A stretch of 62,023 nt of DNA, taken from NCBI GenBank assembly GCA_016219015.1, contig JACRCL010000009.1, positions 1-62,023 of the forward strand, in the 5' to 3' direction. Positions 9,000 to 17,002 of the stretch are shown piece after piece. The position numbers and the translations under genes are program-made. Position 1 is the first letter of the stretch. Every line of letters begins with the position of its first letter. The stretch is from Deltaproteobacteria bacterium (GTDB lineage: Bacteria > Desulfobacterota > GWC2-55-46). A model generated the notes under the pieces. That model worked only from the letters and a program-made list of their open reading frames with translations. It was not told where the DNA came from and searched no databases.

Positions 9000-9325
9000 G
9001 CTTTGGAGGGTTCCGTAGCATGTGGGTGATAACAATGTTCGACCTGCCTACCGACACCAAGGCGGCCCGCAAGGCTTATCACGATTTCCGTGAGGCACTG
9101 CTGAAGGACGGCTTTGTCATGCTCCAGTTCTCGGTCTATGCCCGCCACTGCCCGAGCGAAGAAAACGCAGTTGTACACGAGACCCGCGTAAAAGCTGTTC
9201 TGCCGGGTGACGGGGAGGTACGGATGTTGACCATAACCGATAAGCAGTTTGAGCGTATGAAGGTTTTTTATGGAAAGATACGGAAGGCTACAGAAAAAGC
9301 GCCCGAACAAATCAGTTTTTTCTGA
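8996..9325 (+). CDS. cas2: Cas2 adaptation protein
   Basis: 109 aa, ferredoxin-like fold. The WVITMFDLPTDTKAARKAYHDFR start has the conserved Asp of strand 1 (MFDLP), and the C-terminal EQISFF tail fits type II Cas2. It is translationally coupled to cas1 through the ATGA overlap. It bridges two Cas1 dimers in the integration complex. Its last ~30 bases also form the stem of a minus-strand terminator, so the gene end doubles as the stop signal for the array transcript coming the other way. Confidence 0.95.
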   Translation: MSFGGFRSMWVITMFDLPTDTKAARKAYHDFREALLKDGFVMLQFSVYARHCPSEENAVVHETRVKAVLPGDGEVRMLTITDKQFERMKVFYGKIRKATEKAPEQISFF

Positions 9326-9342
9326 CCTGTCCGGGCGCTTTC
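9292..9342 (-). terminator. Terminator for the CRISPR array transcript, inside the 3' end of cas2
   Basis: A 10-bp perfect stem (AAAGCGCCCG / CGGGCGCTTT, 9296-9305 with 9332-9341) surrounds an inner TCAG/CTGA pair. On the minus strand it is followed by TTTTTCTG (9298-9291). On the plus strand the stem is followed by CACG and an A-run, not T, so it should terminate only minus-strand transcription. Confidence 0.7.
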
Positions 9343-9373
9343 ACGAAAAAAAACACTACCTTGGAGCTAAGCC
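9343..9373. promoter_or_regulatory. Probable CRISPR leader (integration end)
   Basis: 31 bp between the cas2 terminator and the first repeat, with an A8 run and ending GAGCTAAGCC. It is assigned as leader because the opposite array end has the degenerate repeat, and leaders usually sit next to the cas genes. The bases beside repeat 1 resemble the 6-nt spacer 4 (TAAGCC versus TTAGCC). Confidence 0.45.
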
Positions 9374-10085
9374 ATTATACCAAACAAATGCCTGCCCGCA
9401 AACCACAACTAGTTATATGTCTGGCTCCCTGAAGCTACCATTATACCAAACAAATGCCTGCCCGCAAACCACAACTGCAAGGCTGCGGCTCCTCCTGACA
9501 GATTAATTATACCAAACAAATGCCTGCCCGCAAACCACAACTATCTAAAAATTTTAAAGTTAAAAAATTTGATTATACCAAACAAATGCCTGCCCGCAAA
9601 CCACAACTTAGCCATTATACCAAACAAATGCCTGCCCGCAAACCACAACAGACTTAGAAAGCAGGACCTGGATCTTCCTATTATACCAAACAAATGCCTG
9701 CCCGCAAACCACAACTTATAAGGCTCAGGGAGAGTTTCAAGATGTATTATACCAAACAAATGCCTGCCCGCAAACCACAACAACCTTTTCGTTGCTATGT
9801 ATGCGACAAGAATTATACCAAACAAATGCCTGCCCGCAAACCACAACTGATCCCAGAAGGGCTTGTAAGTATCAAAATTATACCAAACAAATGCCTGCCC
9901 GCAAACCACAACATATAACCAGCATCAGATTATACCAAACAAATGCCTGCCCGCAAACCACAACTGAAGAGTCAGTCCAGGTGGTCGAGGCCAGATTATA
10001 CCAAACAAATGCCTGCCCGCAAACCACAACGTCCACGGCGTTCGTGTCTATCGTGATTATATTATACCAAACAAATGCCTGCCCG
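9374..10085 (-). CRISPR. Type II-C CRISPR array, 12 repeats and 11 spacers, read on the minus strand
   Basis: Eleven identical 36-bp repeats start at 9374, 9440, 9506, 9572, 9614, 9680, 9746, 9812, 9877, 9929 and 9995. A twelfth repeat at 10061-10085 keeps only 25 bp. In crRNA sense the repeat begins GTTGTGGTTTGC and ends TTTGGTATAAT. Eight spacers are 30 nt, plus one of 29 nt (9848-9876); two are anomalous: 9608-9613 (6 nt) and 9913-9928 (16 nt). The minus strand is the sense strand because tracrRNA pairs with that form and because the repeat end carries an extended -10 box, which puts a start site 6-7 nt into each spacer and leaves a ~23-24 nt guide. The identical repeats suggest a young or homogenised array. 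Confidence 0.97.
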
Positions 10086-10115
10086 GATTATAGAATTATC
10101 CCCCTCCCCCTGCCC

Positions 10116-10144
10116 TTGACTTCCGGCGAAAAACTTATTATTAT
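10116..10144 (+). promoter_or_regulatory. galU promoter
   Basis: -35 TTGACT (10116-10121), 17-bp spacer, -10 TATTAT (10139-10144). The expected start site falls on or next to the ATG at 10151, and no Shine-Dalgarno is visible, so a leaderless mRNA is predicted. Confidence 0.6.
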
Positions 10145-10150
10145 CCGTTG

Positions 10151-11011
10151 ATGAAGATTAAGAAGGCCGTCTTCCCCGCGGCCGGTTTCGGCACCCGGTT
10201 CCTGCCGGCCACAAAGGCGATACCCAAAGAGATGCTCCCGCTGGTCGACAAGCCCCTCATCCAGTACGTGGTCGAGGAGGCGAAGGCGTCCGGGCTCGAG
10301 GAGATGATAATCGTCACGGGCATGGGCAAGACCGCCATAGAGGACCACTTCGACACGTCCTTCGAGCTCGAGATACTCCTCAAGGAGAGGGGCAAGGACG
10401 AGCTCCTCAAGATGATAAAGGAAGTCTCCGGGCTGGTCCACTTCGCCTACACGAGGCAGAAAAAGCCCCTTGGCCTCGGCCACGCGATATCGATAACCAG
10501 AAACCTCATCAATAACGAGCCCTTTGCCGTATTCCTCGGAGATGATATAATAGATTCGAGGGTCCCGGCCATGAGGCAGATGCTCAAGGTATACAAGGAC
10601 TACGGCACGAGCATACTGGCCGTCCAGCGGGTCCCCCGGTCTCAAGCTCACCTTTACGGCGTGATAAAGGCCGAGAAGGTCGCGCCGAGGGTCTACAGGG
10701 TCCTGGACCTGGTGGAAAAACCGAAGGGCACGCCCCCCTCGAACCTCGCCATCATCGGGCGGTACATACTCTCGCCCGGCATCTTCGGCGCGCTTGAGGA
10801 GACAAAGCCGGGCAAGGGCGGGGAGATACAGCTCACCGACGCCCTCAAGATACTCGCCGGGAAAGAGGAAATATACGCCTACGAGTTCGAGGGCAACAGG
10901 TACGACGCCGGCGACAAGCTCGGGTTCCTGAAGGCCAACGTGACGCTGGCCCTCAAAAGGCCCGATATCAAGAACGACTTCAGGAAATTCCTCAAGGGCT
11001 TGAAGTTCTGA
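10151..11011 (+). CDS. galU: UTP-glucose-1-phosphate uridylyltransferase
   Basis: 286 aa, full length. Makes UDP-glucose from UTP and glucose-1-phosphate for polysaccharide and glycan synthesis. The nucleotide-binding start KAVFPAAGFGTRFLPATKAIPKEM is diagnostic of GalU, followed by VDKPLIQYVVEEA, a GDD metal site (FLGDDIID) and the VEKP segment. The C-terminal YEFEGNRYDAGDKLGFL is also typical. The gene directly follows the truncated end of the CRISPR array, and its promoter lies in the 65 bp between. It may supply sugar nucleotides for the polysaccharide system at 48.6-52.9 kb (inference). Confidence 0.95.
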   Translation: MKIKKAVFPAAGFGTRFLPATKAIPKEMLPLVDKPLIQYVVEEAKASGLEEMIIVTGMGKTAIEDHFDTSFELEILLKERGKDELLKMIKEVSGLVHFAYTRQKKPLGLGHAISITRNLINNEPFAVFLGDDIIDSRVPAMRQMLKVYKDYGTSILAVQRVPRSQAHLYGVIKAEKVAPRVYRVLDLVEKPKGTPPSNLAIIGRYILSPGIFGALEETKPGKGGEIQLTDALKILAGKEEIYAYEFEGNRYDAGDKLGFLKANVTLALKRPDIKNDFRKFLKGLKF

Positions 11012-11077
11012 CGGGTCCGCCCACGGCGCGGTAATCTTCAAGCCGCAAACCGGACAGAACAGAGGTAAGTCTTTTAT

Positions 11078-11530
11078 ATGGCAAAGATGTCCAAAAAAAC
11101 CCCGATCACCCCCGCGGCCGTCGAGATAGACAACCTGAGCCAGTTCATATTCGAGGGCATGGAAGACGCGAGCTTCCTTCAGCCGGAGCCCCTCACGCAG
11201 ATACCTAACGTGGACGTCTTCTCGAACACGTGCGAGCTCGTGATAGAGGTGGAGCTGCCGGGCGTGAGGAAAGACGACATCGACGTCACCATTTTTAAAG
11301 GCACCCTGACGATAAGGGCCCTCAAGTTCGAGTGCTTTGAAGAGGACAAGGTCAACTACGTCTGCATGGAGAGGGCCTTCGGGAGGCTGTACCGGGCCAT
11401 AGAGATCCCCTTCCCCGTGGACACGATGAAGATAAAGGCCGTTTACAAGGACGGCGTCCTTACGATAATCGTCCCGAGGGTGGAGGACAAGCGCTGCTCC
11501 TCGAAGCGCGTCCGGATAGAAAACTCGTAG
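11078..11530 (+). CDS. Small heat shock protein (Hsp20/alpha-crystallin)
   Basis: 150 aa. An ATP-independent holdase that binds unfolding proteins in the cytoplasm. The alpha-crystallin domain spans about residues 45-145: VDVFSNTCELVIEVELPGVRKDDIDVTI, GTLTIRA, then ERAFGRLYRAIEIPFPVD and AVYKDGVLTIIVPR, the conserved strand pair with the GVL motif. ATG 11078 has AGAGGTAAG upstream. There is an extra Cys-rich stretch (FECFEEDKVNYVCME). It sits 66 bp after galU and upstream of lon, a common stress pairing, though a weak hairpin separates it from lon. Confidence 0.9.
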   Translation: MAKMSKKTPITPAAVEIDNLSQFIFEGMEDASFLQPEPLTQIPNVDVFSNTCELVIEVELPGVRKDDIDVTIFKGTLTIRALKFECFEEDKVNYVCMERAFGRLYRAIEIPFPVDTMKIKAVYKDGVLTIIVPRVEDKRCSSKRVRIENS

Positions 11531-11600
11531 GGCCGCGCGCGGGGGCGCCTTCGTCCCTTTTATTCATTGCGGCGGTGCTTGAACAGGCATGGCTCGCTCC

Positions 11601-11628
11601 TCTCCGCGGCTTTTCCGCGGAGAATTTT
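11601..11628 (+). terminator. Possible weak terminator between hsp20 and lon
   Basis: TCTCCGCGG-CTTT-TCCGCGGAGA hairpin followed by ATTTTAA. The short T-run makes termination doubtful; it could be an attenuator in the lon leader. Confidence 0.4.
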
Positions 11629-11654
11629 AATCGATACAGGAGAGGAAAAAATTA

Positions 11655-14063
11655 ATGGCAGAGGAAGCCAAAAAAGACGAAGAACAGCTGGTCATCCCGG
11701 ACGTGCTGCCGCTCCTGCCCGTGCGGGACGTCGTCATATTCCCGTTCATGATAGTGCCCCTGTTCGTGGGAAGGGAGCGGTCCATCAACGCCGTTGACGC
11801 GGCCCTCACGAAGGACAGGCTCATATTCACCGCCACGCAGAAGGACATCACCAAGGAGGACCCGGACCCCGAGGACCTCTACGAGTCCGGCACCGTCTGC
11901 ATGATAATGAGGATGCTCAAGCTCCCGGACGGCAGGGTAAAGATACTCGTGCAGGGCCTTGCCCGCGCCGCCGCGGCCAAGTTCATCCAGACGAAGCCGT
12001 CCTACACCGTGAGCGTGGCGAAGGTAAAGGAGATCGCCCCGGAGGTCTCGCTTGAGGTCGAGGCCCTGATGCGGAACGTCAGGGAGCAGCTCGAGAAGCT
12101 CTCCACCCTCGGCAAGGTCGTCTTCCAGGAAGTCATGATGGTCCTCGACAACATCCAGGACCCCGGCAGGATGGCGGACCTGGTGGCCGCCAACCTGGGG
12201 CTCAAGATAGACGAGGCCCAGTCCGTGTTAGAGACGCTCGACCCGGTAAAGAGGCTCGAAAAGGTGAACGACTACCTGGTGAAGGAATTGCAGGTCGCGC
12301 AGATGCAGGTCAAGATCCAGTCCCAGGCCAAAGAGGAGATGGACAAGACCCAGAGGGAGTATTATCTCCGCGAGCAGATGCGCGCCATCAAGAACGAGCT
12401 CGGCGACATAGAGGAGTCCTCCGAGGAGATGGAGGAGTTCAGGGAGAAGATCCGCAAATCCAAGATGCCGTCCGACGTGGAGAAGGAGGCGTACAAGCAG
12501 GTCGAGCGCCTCGAGATGATGCACCCGGACGCCGCCGAGGCCGCGCTCATAAGGACTTACCTTGAGTGGCTCGTGGACCTGCCGTGGGCGAAGCAGACAA
12601 AAGACACAATCGACATAGACAAGGCCAAGAAGGTCCTCGACACCGACCACTACGACCTCGAAAAGATTAAGGAGAGGATACTCGAATACCTCGCGGTAAG
12701 GAAGCTGCAGAACAAGACCAAGGGGCCGATCCTCTGCTTCGTGGGCCCTCCGGGCGTGGGCAAGACCTCGCTCGGCAGGTCGATCGCGAGGGCCATGGGC
12801 AGGCAGTTCGTGAGGATATCCCTCGGCGGGATAAAGGACGAGGCCGAGATAAGGGGCCACAGGCGCACCTATGTCGGCGCTTTGCCGGGCAGGATCATAC
12901 AGGGCATAAAGCAGGCGGGCACCAACAACCCCGTCTTCATGATGGACGAGATAGATAAAATCGGCATGGACTTCAGGGGAGACCCGTCTTCGGCCCTCCT
13001 TGAGGTGCTCGACCCCGAGCAGAACTACGCCTTCAGCGACCATTACCTGAACCTGCCGTTCGACCTGTCGAAGGTCATGTTCATAACCACGGCGAACATG
13101 TCCGACCCCATACCGGACCCGCTGCTCGACAGGATGGAGCTTATAAACCTGCCCGGCTACACGGAAGAAGAGAAGCTCGAAATAGCGAAAAAATTCATAA
13201 TACCGAGGCAGATAAAAGAGCACGGGCTCACGAAAAAGCTGCTCGTCATACCGGACGAGACCTTGAAGAAGGTCATATCCGAGTACACGAGGGAGGCCGG
13301 GCTCCGTAACCTCGAGCGCGAGGTCGCCTCCCTTTGCAGGAAGGTGGCGAAGAAGGTCGCCTCCGGCAGGACCGGGACGACGGTTATAACGCCGAAGCTC
13401 CTGCAGGAGTTCCTCGGCATATCGAAGTTCCTGCCCGAGGCCGAGCAGGAGGCCGACGAGGTCGGCGTGGCCACGGGGCTCGCGTGGACGCCCGTGGGAG
13501 GCGAGATACTGTACATAGAGGCCACCGTCATGAACGGCAAGGGCCAGCTTACCCTTACGGGCCACCTCGGGGACGTGATGAAGGAATCGGCCCACGCCGC
13601 GCTTAGCTACGCGAGGTCGCGTGCGAAAATGTTCGGCCTCCAGCCTGACTTCTACAAGGACCTCGACATACACATCCACGTGCCCTCCGGCGCCATCCCG
13701 AAGGACGGCCCTTCCGCGGGCATAACCATGGCCGCCGCGCTCATCTCGACGTTGACGCAGAACCCCGTGAACAAGGACGTCGCGATGACGGGGGAGATAA
13801 CGCTACGCGGCCGCGTCCTGCCGATAGGCGGCGTGAAGGAGAAGTGCCTCGCGGCCCTGCGCGCGAAGATCAAGACCATAATAATCCCCGAGAGGAACAA
13901 GAAAGACCTCGAGGAGATACCGAAGGACATAAGGAAGAAGCTCAACTTCGTGCTGGTAAAGCACATGGACGACGTGCTCAAGGTCATCTTCAAGAAGAAG
14001 GTAAAGGCGCCGCAGAGGCCCCCCGGCATCAAGAGCGCGAGGCGAAAGCACGCGAGGGCCTGA
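11655..14063 (+). CDS. lon: ATP-dependent Lon protease (LonA)
   Basis: 802 aa. Degrades damaged and regulatory proteins in the cytoplasm. N-terminal LAN substrate-binding domain (PLLPVRDVVIFPFMIVPLFVGRE), helical region, AAA+ module with Walker A GPPGVGKTS (K370) and Walker B FMMDEIDK, then the Lon protease domain with the Ser-Lys dyad: S687 in PKDGPSAG and K730 in GGVKEK. GGAGAGG lies upstream of ATG 11655. The basic C-terminal tail (KSARRKHARA) is an extra. It lies downstream of hsp20, and thiL follows at once. Confidence 0.96.
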   Translation: MAEEAKKDEEQLVIPDVLPLLPVRDVVIFPFMIVPLFVGRERSINAVDAALTKDRLIFTATQKDITKEDPDPEDLYESGTVCMIMRMLKLPDGRVKILVQGLARAAAAKFIQTKPSYTVSVAKVKEIAPEVSLEVEALMRNVREQLEKLSTLGKVVFQEVMMVLDNIQDPGRMADLVAANLGLKIDEAQSVLETLDPVKRLEKVNDYLVKELQVAQMQVKIQSQAKEEMDKTQREYYLREQMRAIKNELGDIEESSEEMEEFREKIRKSKMPSDVEKEAYKQVERLEMMHPDAAEAALIRTYLEWLVDLPWAKQTKDTIDIDKAKKVLDTDHYDLEKIKERILEYLAVRKLQNKTKGPILCFVGPPGVGKTSLGRSIARAMGRQFVRISLGGIKDEAEIRGHRRTYVGALPGRIIQGIKQAGTNNPVFMMDEIDKIGMDFRGDPSSALLEVLDPEQNYAFSDHYLNLPFDLSKVMFITTANMSDPIPDPLLDRMELINLPGYTEEEKLEIAKKFIIPRQIKEHGLTKKLLVIPDETLKKVISEYTREAGLRNLEREVASLCRKVAKKVASGRTGTTVITPKLLQEFLGISKFLPEAEQEADEVGVATGLAWTPVGGEILYIEATVMNGKGQLTLTGHLGDVMKESAHAALSYARSRAKMFGLQPDFYKDLDIHIHVPSGAIPKDGPSAGITMAAALISTLTQNPVNKDVAMTGEITLRGRVLPIGGVKEKCLAALRAKIKTIIIPERNKKDLEEIPKDIRKKLNFVLVKHMDDVLKVIFKKKVKAPQRPPGIKSARRKHARA

Positions 14064-14130
14064 AAGACCCAAAAAATACATTGACCTTTTCATCCGGGCC
14101 TTGCTTGCCGCGCGGATGCGGGCGCGCTAT

Positions 14131-15132
14131 ATGCTGCTTAAGGGACTCGGCGAGGACAGGATAATAGAGGGCCTTAAAAAGAGGTCCGGGAAAAGGCACC
14201 CCCGCCTCGTCATGGGCATCGGCGACGACACGAGCGTCACGCGCCAGAAGGCCGGGCTGGTGACGCTCGCCACCGTTGATACGCTGATCGAAGGCACACA
14301 CTTCGACCCAAAGTACACACCCCCGTATCTCCTCGGAAGGAAGGCCCTCTCCATATCAGTATCCGATATCGCCGCAATGGGCGGACAGCCGCTTTTCTTC
14401 CTCGTCTCCCTGGCGCTTCCGGAAAAGACCGAAAAAAGGTTCCTCGACGAGCTCTACAGGGGCATAAACGACGCGGCCGGAGAGTACGATGTCGTCATCG
14501 CGGGCGGCAATATCGCGAGGTCCGTTCTTACGGCCGTCTCCACGACGGTATTCGGCGAGGCAAAAGAAAAAGAGGTGGTCTACCGGAGCGGCGCCCGCGA
14601 GGGCGACATTATCTATGTCACGGGCACGCCGGGGGATTCTGCGCTGGGACTGAAGGTGCTGAGGAACCACGGGGCCCGCGCGTTGAAAGGGCGTTTCAGG
14701 AAGGCCGCGTGGAAGCACCTCGACCCGCGCGCGAGGATAGACGCGGGCAGGGCCCTTGCCCGCCGCGGGCTTGCCAGCGCCATGATAGACATAAGCGACG
14801 GTGTGGCGCTCGACCTTACGCGGATATGCAAATCGAGCGGCAAGGGCGCGATAATCGAGCTTGAAGACTTCCCTATTTCAGATGAGATGAAAAAATACCG
14901 GGAGGCGGCGAAAGACTCCTCCTGGATAGACCTTGCGCTCTCCGGGGGTGAGGACTACGAACTGCTCTTCACCTCGCCGGAGCCGGACAGGAATAAAATA
15001 GCCTCGTTGGCCAAAACGCTCGGGCTGAGGATAACGGCCATCGGGCGGATTACCGACAAGAAAGGCCTCAAGGTGCTCGGCAAGGACAAGAGGCTCTACA
15101 GGCTCAAAAAGGCTGGGTTCGAGCATTTTTAG
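14131..15132 (+). CDS. thiL: Thiamine-monophosphate kinase
   Basis: 333 aa. Phosphorylates TMP to thiamine diphosphate, the last step of cofactor synthesis. PurM/ThiL fold: MGIGDDTSV and DTLIEGTHFD (metal and ATP binding), ALSISVSDIAAMGGQPLF, then VVIAGGNIARS, VTGTPGDSALGL, MIDISDGVALDL and SGGEDYELLFT. ATG 14131 begins the LGEDRIIEGL homology; ATG 14116 is possible. Neither has a clear Shine-Dalgarno. Close to lon (67 bp) and possibly co-transcribed. Confidence 0.93.
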   Translation: MLLKGLGEDRIIEGLKKRSGKRHPRLVMGIGDDTSVTRQKAGLVTLATVDTLIEGTHFDPKYTPPYLLGRKALSISVSDIAAMGGQPLFFLVSLALPEKTEKRFLDELYRGINDAAGEYDVVIAGGNIARSVLTAVSTTVFGEAKEKEVVYRSGAREGDIIYVTGTPGDSALGLKVLRNHGARALKGRFRKAAWKHLDPRARIDAGRALARRGLASAMIDISDGVALDLTRICKSSGKGAIIELEDFPISDEMKKYREAAKDSSWIDLALSGGEDYELLFTSPEPDRNKIASLAKTLGLRITAIGRITDKKGLKVLGKDKRLYRLKKAGFEHF

Positions 15133-15211
15133 GCATCCTTTAATCACTTCCGCAAGCCTCTCTGTCACCCGTTAAATCGAGTTTAAAGGCCCCAAAACCC
15201 GCCTATTGCGG

Positions 15212-15241
15212 TTGACTTCCTTGCGGAAACAATTCTATAAT
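15212..15241 (+). promoter_or_regulatory. Promoter of the chemosensory operon
   Basis: -35 TTGACT (15212-15217), 18-bp spacer, -10 TATAAT (15236-15241), upstream of the GTG-started receptor gene at 15265. Confidence 0.65.
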
Positions 15242-15264
15242 ATGGCATTTGCTGGGCAGGAGTC

Positions 15265-16527
15265 GTGAACATAAAGATACCGATAGGCTATAAATTCATA
15301 CTCGGCTTCATAGCGGTTGTCGCGGCCGCGGCGTTCGCTCCCGACCTCATAGAAAAGACCGAGGTCACGGAATGGCTGAGGCAGCCGCTGAGCTTTTTAA
15401 CCGCCATCATCATCGGCCTGATACTCGGCTCGATATTCACCAGGACCTTCACCAGGCACTTCAGCCTCCTTACGGGCATGGCCCAGAGGATAAGCAGGGG
15501 CGACCTTACCAACTCGGAGGGCCCCAGGAAAAAGGTCCTGAAGGACGAGACAAGCGACCTCGAAGAGGCCATAGCCCTCATGTCCGAAAGCCTCCGCGGG
15601 CTGGTCGAGCGGATAAAGAACACGGTATCCGAGCTGGCAGTGGCGCAGGAGGCCCTGAGCGAGGTAGTAAAGAAGGGCAACGAGACGTCGAAGGAGGTCA
15701 TCTCCGGCACATCGGACATCTTCGACGGCGCGCTCGAACAGGCCAACCACATAGGGGACGCGTCCTCGACCGTAAAGACCATGGCCGAGCTTGCCGACGA
15801 CGTGGCGAACAAGGTGACCGAGAGCGCGAACGCCTCCCAGAAGGTCAACTCCATGGTGCAGAGGGGCGCCACCACCGCCACGAGCGCGATGGAGAAGATG
15901 GAGACCATCTTTAACGGCATAGAGAATACCGAAAGCGCGGCGATACGGCTCAAGGACAAGCTCAACGACATACCGAAGATACTCGACGTAATAACGCATA
16001 TATCCCGCCAGACCGATCTGCTCGCGCTCAACGCCACGATAGAGGCGTCGAAGGCGGGCGAGCACGGCAGGGGCTTCGCCATGGTAGCGGAGGAGGTCCG
16101 CAGATTTGCCGACAACACCAACAACAGCGTTCAGGACGTGGCCATGATAGTCAAGGACCTGAAGCTCGAGGTCGAAAGGGTCGTGGCCTCCGCGAGCGAG
16201 GGCACGTCGAACCTCAAGGGCGGCAGGAACGACCTGAGGAAGATACGCGAGATACTCGTCGATATAACCAACTACACCTCGGACGTCGCCGAGAAGGCGA
16301 CCCTCATCCTCGGCCTCACCCACAAGCAGAAGGAGAAGGCCGAGAAGACAGTCGAGATAATAACCCAGGTCGCGGACATAGCGAAAGAGAACCTCACCTC
16401 GACTGAGAGGGTGGAGGCGGCGGTGGAGAGGCACGGGGCCGCTATAAGCGGGACGATCGCCGCGTCTGAAAGGCTCTCGGAGCTCTCAAACGAGCTCAAG
16501 GCCGTGGTGGCGAAATTCAACCTGTAA
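15265..16527 (+). CDS. Methyl-accepting chemotaxis protein with minimal sensor region
   Basis: 420 aa. GTG start with CAGGAG 5-6 nt upstream. Two N-terminal membrane helices (about 10-26 and 42-58) are separated by only ~15 residues, so there is no real periplasmic ligand domain. A HAMP-like linker (RISRGDL) follows, then a long coiled-coil signalling domain whose tip reads DLLALNATIEASKAGEHGRGFAMVAEEVRRFAD, the conserved CheA/CheW contact hairpin. It probably senses a membrane or cytoplasmic signal. It is the first gene of MCP-cheW-cheY, with cheA downstream. No methyltransferase or methylesterase gene is near. Confidence 0.93.
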   Translation: MNIKIPIGYKFILGFIAVVAAAAFAPDLIEKTEVTEWLRQPLSFLTAIIIGLILGSIFTRTFTRHFSLLTGMAQRISRGDLTNSEGPRKKVLKDETSDLEEAIALMSESLRGLVERIKNTVSELAVAQEALSEVVKKGNETSKEVISGTSDIFDGALEQANHIGDASSTVKTMAELADDVANKVTESANASQKVNSMVQRGATTATSAMEKMETIFNGIENTESAAIRLKDKLNDIPKILDVITHISRQTDLLALNATIEASKAGEHGRGFAMVAEEVRRFADNTNNSVQDVAMIVKDLKLEVERVVASASEGTSNLKGGRNDLRKIREILVDITNYTSDVAEKATLILGLTHKQKEKAEKTVEIITQVADIAKENLTSTERVEAAVERHGAAISGTIAASERLSELSNELKAVVAKFNL

Positions 16528-16558
16528 GGGTCTGTCCCGCGAGGGGCGGGGTTGCCGG

Positions 16559-17002
16559 ATGGACGGAGACAAGCTCGTGATAGAGCTCGAGGGGACGAAC
16601 CTTGGGCTCGATACAAAGGCGGTGGCCGGGATAGTCGAGCTGGAAAAGGTCCCTCTCATGCCGGGGCAGAGCGGCTTCATAGCCGGGATCATAAGCTTCA
16701 GGAACGAGCCCGTCACCGTAATAGACGTCCGTAAGGCGTTCCGCTCGCCCGCCCAGGCGGGCGGCCGGCACAAGGTGGTAGTGGTCAGGGACAAGAACAG
16801 GCTCCTAGGCCTGGACGCAGGCCCTTCGGTAATATCCTTCCTCTGGGAGGATGAGATAAAGGCATTGAGCCCGGCCCGGGGCGACGGGGAATATACGAAA
16901 GAGACCATCGAGCTTGAAGGCCGCATCGTCGGCATGATCGACTGCGCGGCCCTCTTCGAAGAGGCTTCTCGGATACTATCAACAGAGGTGACGGGTGTAT
17001 AA
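16559..17002 (+). CDS. cheW: CheW-like coupling protein
   Basis: 147 aa. SH3-like CheW fold: LVIELEGTNLGLDTKAVAGIVELEKVPLMPG, FIAGIISFRNEPVTVIDVRKAF, then KVVVVRDKNRLLGLDAGP and a C-terminal GRIVGMIDCAALFEE. It couples the receptor to CheA. It is slightly short and divergent. It begins 31 bp after the MCP gene and its last 8 bases overlap the next gene's GTG start, implying translational coupling. Confidence 0.88.
   Translation: MDGDKLVIELEGTNLGLDTKAVAGIVELEKVPLMPGQSGFIAGIISFRNEPVTVIDVRKAFRSPAQAGGRHKVVVVRDKNRLLGLDAGPSVISFLWEDEIKALSPARGDGEYTKETIELEGRIVGMIDCAALFEEASRILSTEVTGV

Noticed and set aside
4869-10150. A csn2 or cas4 gene that would make the system II-A or II-B
   Set aside because: No open frame between cas9, cas1, cas2 and the array can encode one.
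9270-10151. Open frames on both strands across the CRISPR array
   Set aside because: The repeat plus a 30-nt spacer is 66 bp, a multiple of three, so one frame stays open through the array and gives repeated peptides. Not genes.
10088-11041. Open frame antisense to galU
   Set aside because: Shadow of galU, which is full length.
12228-13679. 483-codon open frame antisense to lon
   Set aside because: A shadow of a GC-rich gene; the Lon protein on the plus strand is complete and has all motifs.
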